From positions 1 through 64,000 of the forward strand of contig CALMDH010000137.1 in the NCBI GenBank assembly GCA_937862735.1: a DNA stretch of 64,000 bases. Direction: 5' to 3'. Origin of the DNA: M0108 sp937862735. GTDB taxonomy: Bacteria > Pseudomonadota > Gammaproteobacteria > Chromatiales > Chromatiaceae. Shown here one piece after another: positions 60,926 to 64,000 of the stretch. Each line of letters begins with the position of its first letter. Within the stretch, counting starts at the first letter, position 1. A program made the translations under genes and the position numbers. The notes beneath the pieces are model-generated. The model saw only the letters and a program-made list of their open reading frames with translations, made no database searches and had not been told where the DNA came from.

Positions 60926-61405
60926 ATGGCCCTCACCGCCGTCAACCACCAACTCCGCCGCCTGGCCGGTCAGGATGCCCTGAGCGCGATCCTCACCGCG
61001 GTGGAACGGCAGGGTCTGCTCCTGGCCGCCGTGCGGGCCCGGATGGCGCCACCCCTCGACCAGCATTGCCGTCACGCCGCTCTAGAAAACGGCCGATTGA
61101 CCCTGGTGACGGATTCCCCGGTGTGGGGCGCCCGCCTGCGGTTCCTCGCCCCCGAACTCCTGGCCAGCCTGCGCGCGACCCATGGGGAGATCAAGGAGTG
61201 CCGGGTTCGGGTCCAACCCACTTGCCTGCCGACCAGGCCCCCGGAACCTGCCCCGCGGGCGGTCAGCATGTCTCCGGCCACCGCCAACTTACTCCTGGCG
61301 GCGGCCGAGGCCCAGGCGGGCACGGAGTTAGGACTGGCCTTGCGGCGGCTAGCCGAGGCCGGAATGAGGGCGGCGGTCGAGCGGGACGTGCTGGTTGACC
61401 GCTAG
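60926..61405 (+). CDS. dciA: DciA-family (DUF721) protein
   Basis: 159 residues. KH-like N-terminal domain: HQLRRLAGQDALSAILTAVE, QHCRHAALENGRLTLVTDSP, WGARLRFLAPELLASLRAT. DciA loads or assists the replicative helicase DnaB in species lacking DnaC/DnaI. The C-terminal 60 residues are Pro/Ala-rich and low-complexity, as is common. It lies opposite lpxC (18-base gap, convergent), a conserved arrangement. Family by motif; confidence is good but not certain. Confidence 0.85.
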   Translation: MALTAVNHQLRRLAGQDALSAILTAVERQGLLLAAVRARMAPPLDQHCRHAALENGRLTLVTDSPVWGARLRFLAPELLASLRATHGEIKECRVRVQPTCLPTRPPEPAPRAVSMSPATANLLLAAAEAQAGTELGLALRRLAEAGMRAAVERDVLVDR

Positions 61406-61423
61406 GTGATCACCCGGAATCCG

Positions 61424-62338
61424 TCAGGAAACGGCCAGTTGCAGGCGACGGATACGTGCCGGGGCCGAGGCCCCTTCCGTGAAGCAGACCTCTTCCCAGG
61501 CGTCAGGCGTGGCGATCAGGGCCCGCAGCAACTGATTGTTCAGGCCGTGGCCGGACTTGTAGCCCTGGAAGGCGCCGATGAGGGAGTGGCCGAGGAGGTA
61601 GAGGTCACCGATGGCATCCAGGATCTTGTGCCGGACGAATTCGTCCTCGTACCGCAGGCCTTCCTCGTTGAGGACCCGGTAATCATCCACCACCACGGCG
61701 TTGTCCAGGCTACCGCCCATGGCCAGATTCCGCTGCCGCAGGGCCTCGATGTCGCGCAGGAAGCCAAAGGTGCGGGCCCGGCTCACCTCCTTGACGAAGG
61801 AGGTGGCGGAGAGGTCCACGGTGGCCCGACGGGTGCGGGAGGCGAAGGCGGGGTGATCGAAGTCGATGACAAAGTCCACCTTGAAGCCATCGTAGGGCTC
61901 GAAGAGGGCGTACTTATCCCCGTCCTCGACCCGCACCGGCCGCTTGATGCGCACGAAACGCTTGGGCCGGTTCTGCTCCTCGATCCCCGCCGACTGGATG
62001 AGGAAGACAAAGGGCCCGGCGCTACCGTCCATGATCGGCACCTCGGCGGCACTGACATCGACGTAGGCGTTGTCGACGCCCAGCCCGGCGAAGGCGGAGA
62101 GGAGATGCTCAACCGTGGAGACGCGGACCCCATCCTTGATTAGGGTCGTGGACAACTGGGTATCGCCGACATTCAGCGGGGTGGCGGGGATGTCGACCGG
62201 CTGCTTCAGATCGGTGCGACGAAAGACGATGCCCGTATCCGGCGCGGCGGGGCGCAAGGTCAAGTAGACCTTCTCCCCCGTGTGCAGACCCACGCCCGTG
62301 GCGCGAATGACGTTTTTCAGGGTACGCTGCCGGATCAT
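61424..62338 (-). CDS. lpxC: UDP-3-O-acyl-N-acetylglucosamine deacetylase
   Basis: 304 residues. Zinc/catalytic motifs STVEHLLSAFAGLGVDNAYV, FVRHKILDAIGDLYLLGH, GKG-like loop ALIDSYKSGHGLNNQLLRAL with the general acid/base His. It catalyses the committed step of lipid A synthesis. Transcribed leftward after ftsZ with a 247-base intergenic region (62339-62585) that has no gene but is relatively AT-rich and likely holds the promoter. Confidence 0.97.
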   Translation of the reverse strand: MIRQRTLKNVIRATGVGLHTGEKVYLTLRPAAPDTGIVFRRTDLKQPVDIPATPLNVGDTQLSTTLIKDGVRVSTVEHLLSAFAGLGVDNAYVDVSAAEVPIMDGSAGPFVFLIQSAGIEEQNRPKRFVRIKRPVRVEDGDKYALFEPYDGFKVDFVIDFDHPAFASRTRRATVDLSATSFVKEVSRARTFGFLRDIEALRQRNLAMGGSLDNAVVVDDYRVLNEEGLRYEDEFVRHKILDAIGDLYLLGHSLIGAFQGYKSGHGLNNQLLRALIATPDAWEEVCFTEGASAPARIRRLQLAVS

Positions 62339-62585
62339 GGTCCTTCTCCTTCTGGTGTTAGCCGCAAGGGGTCGAATCTAGCCGCAATCAGGGCCGATCC
62401 GGGTGAATCGGGGCTAACCCCGCGTTTTCCGGCTGACGGAAAATCTTTGGTTATCCCCTAAGGGTTTTCCCTCATTATTAGGCATGCCCCTACCCGTTTG
62501 CAAGTAAATCGCTTGATTATGCGACACGGACGAGGGGGGCAGGCCCGCTTAGGCAATTACCGCGGGCCCGCCCGGAAGGTGCCGC

Positions 62586-63734
62586 TCAATCCGCCTGACG
62601 GCGCAAAAATGCCGGGATGTCGAGATAGTCCAGGTCGGGCTCGGTTTCGGCGGCGACCGGCTTGGAACGGCGTCCAAAGCTATCGGCGAAGCTGGAGGGC
62701 TTAGGGGCGGTACGGTCATTCGCCACCACCTGCAGACGGGGCGTTTCCGCGCGGGTCTGGGCACTGACGCGACCGCGACTGCCGCCGATGCCCGTGGCCA
62801 CCACGGTGACCCGCATCTCGTTCTCCAGGTCGGGATCGATGACCGTACCCACCACCACGGTGGCATCCTCGTCGGCGAAGTCGCGGACGGTGTTGCCCAC
62901 CTCGTCAAACTCACCGATCGTCAGGTCCATGCCCGCGGTGATGTTGACCAGGATGCCCCGGGCGCCCGAGAGGTCGATGTCGCCCAACAGGGGACTGTTG
63001 ATGGCCGCCTCCGCCGCCTCCCGCGCGCGATTGGGCCCACTGGCCGCGCCCATGCCCATCATGGCCTCGCCCATCTCGGACATGACCGTCTTGACGTCGG
63101 CGAAGTCGACGTTGATCAGGCCATGACGGGTGATCAGTTCGGCGATGCCCCGGGTGGCATTGAGCAGGACGTCGTTGGCGGCCCTGAAGGCGTTCAGCAG
63201 GCTCATCTCCTTGCCGAGGACGGCCAGGAGTTTCTCGTTGGGGATGGTGATCAGGGAATCGACCCGGCCCGCCAAGGCCTCGATGCCCTCCTCGGCGATC
63301 TTCATACGCTTGCCCCCCTCGAAGGGGAACGGCTTGGTGACCACCGCCACCGTCAGAATGCCCAGTTCCTTGGCGACATCCGCGACCACGGGCGCGGCGC
63401 CGGAACCCGTGCCACCGCCCATCCCGGCGGTGATGAAGACCATATCGGCCCCTTCCAGGGCATCACGGATGCGGTCACGATCCTCCTCCGCCGCCTGGCG
63501 ACCCACGGCCGGGTTGGCGCCAGCCCCCAAGCCCTTGGTGATGGCCGCCCCCAACTGCAGGATGGTCTTGACCGTGGAATGTTTCAGGGCCTGGGCATCG
63601 GTATTGGCGCAGATGAAATCCACGCCTTCGATGGAGGACTCCATCATATGGTTGACGGCATTGCCGCCACCGCCGCCAACGCCGATGACCTTAATGACGG
63701 CGCTTTGGGTGTGGGTATCCATCAATTCGAACAT
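62586..63734 (-). CDS. ftsZ: Cell-division GTPase FtsZ
   Basis: 382 residues, GAGAGG upstream of the ATG at 63734. Tubulin-like: IKVIGVGGGGGNAVNHMM, the G-box GGGTGSGAAPVVA (as TAGMGGGTGSGAAP), NVDFADVKTVM with the T7 synergy loop NVDFADV, and the C-terminal ZipA/FtsA-binding peptide DYLDIPAFLRRQAD. It polymerises into the Z-ring. It follows ftsA with a 153-base gap. Confidence 0.98.
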   Translation of the reverse strand: MFELMDTHTQSAVIKVIGVGGGGGNAVNHMMESSIEGVDFICANTDAQALKHSTVKTILQLGAAITKGLGAGANPAVGRQAAEEDRDRIRDALEGADMVFITAGMGGGTGSGAAPVVADVAKELGILTVAVVTKPFPFEGGKRMKIAEEGIEALAGRVDSLITIPNEKLLAVLGKEMSLLNAFRAANDVLLNATRGIAELITRHGLINVDFADVKTVMSEMGEAMMGMGAASGPNRAREAAEAAINSPLLGDIDLSGARGILVNITAGMDLTIGEFDEVGNTVRDFADEDATVVVGTVIDPDLENEMRVTVVATGIGGSRGRVSAQTRAETPRLQVVANDRTAPKPSSFADSFGRRSKPVAAETEPDLDYLDIPAFLRRQAD

Positions 63735-63887
63735 GTAATGATTCCTCTCACGCTTGAATATTGTCGCAATGATCGACCCTTGGCCGTCCAGCCCTCATGA
63801 CCCGGCGACCGTTTGATCGCAACCCGGCGTCCTCGACCACCCGAACGCCACCCGAGGCCCGCCATGCCGGCGGAGCCCAGCAGAACC

Positions 63888-64000
63888 TTAAAAATTGCCC
63901 TGGAACCAGCGCTTCATCCGCTCCCAGATGGCCCCGGCGCCCCGGAGATCCCGGGGCTCGGCGCGGTAGGCCGGGCGATTCTGGCGGGCATAGAGGAGCA
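63888..64000 (-). CDS. ftsA: Cell-division protein FtsA, C-terminal end
   Basis: Only the last ~37 codons are in the window: LLYARQNRPAYRAEPR, GAGAIWERMKRWFQGNF and TAA at 63888-63890. The terminal amphipathic helix IWERMKRWF is the membrane-targeting sequence of FtsA. Partial at the right window edge; ftsQ and the dcw cluster should continue beyond. Confidence 0.9.
   Translation of the reverse strand, partial: LLYARQNRPAYRAEPRDLRGAGAIWERMKRWFQGNF

Overview
This is a GC-rich gammaproteobacterial chromosome segment. Gene content and order (ftsA-ftsZ-lpxC-dciA-M23 peptidase-secA-argJ, an NAD(P)H/multiheme cytochrome module, many cyclic-di-GMP and phosphorelay proteins) suggest the Chromatiales (purple sulfur bacteria or relatives). 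That placement is inferred from gene content, not from a search, and no photosynthesis or sulfur-oxidation gene lies in the window.

Layout. 1-5.2 kb is a worn defence/accessory island: the start of a type I methyltransferase (hsdM), a toxin-antitoxin pair, a frameshifted rhuM, an antitoxin-like gene, an N-truncated RCC1-repeat/IPTL-CTERM protein, an hsdR with its middle deleted, and a small secreted Cys-repeat protein. 5.7-8.8 kb is a hybrid histidine kinase with a chimeric tail. 8.9-16.4 kb is a leftward cluster: GntP-type permease, outer-membrane phospholipase A, a reduced Mrp/Mbh-like antiporter set and two more membrane proteins, followed by a TVP38-type protein. 16.6-21.4 kb holds a glycine-zipper lipoprotein, a Rap1a/Tai-like protein, an SLC13 permease with RCK_C domains and a lipoprotein hydrolase. 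21.4-24.9 kb holds decayed signalling genes: a frameshifted receiver-AraC regulator and a GGDEF-EAL protein frameshifted at its EAL motif. 25-31.3 kb runs rightward: a hypothetical gene, a LysR regulator, two alpha/beta hydrolases, an AI-2E-type exporter and a CDF-type protein. 31.4-34.0 kb is a three-gene electron conduit (FAD/2Fe-2S reductase, membrane b-type subunit, octaheme c). 34.2-41.4 kb holds a 7TM hybrid kinase and an RND pump with its adaptor. 41.8-50.3 kb has envelope, lipid and small conserved genes plus a tRNA-Arg(CCT). 50.3-54.4 kb is pip-dtd-hisB-hisA-hisI-hisE, without hisH or hisF. 54.6 kb to the end is a LigB dioxygenase and then the housekeeping block argJ, secA, M23, dciA, lpxC, ftsZ, ftsA.

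Two repeat families stand out. A 69-bp element occurs four times (5505, 17496, 21421, 22619), with GTTAGC-like hexamers at both ends and an open 23-codon frame. A ~102-bp element occurs three times (41639, 42366, 45844), each just downstream of a leftward gene. Near the left end, three copies of the hsdM start sequence each overlap the stop codon of a different accessory gene. Together with the frameshifts and chimeric gene ends, this marks 0-25 kb as the plastic half and 50-64 kb as the conserved half.
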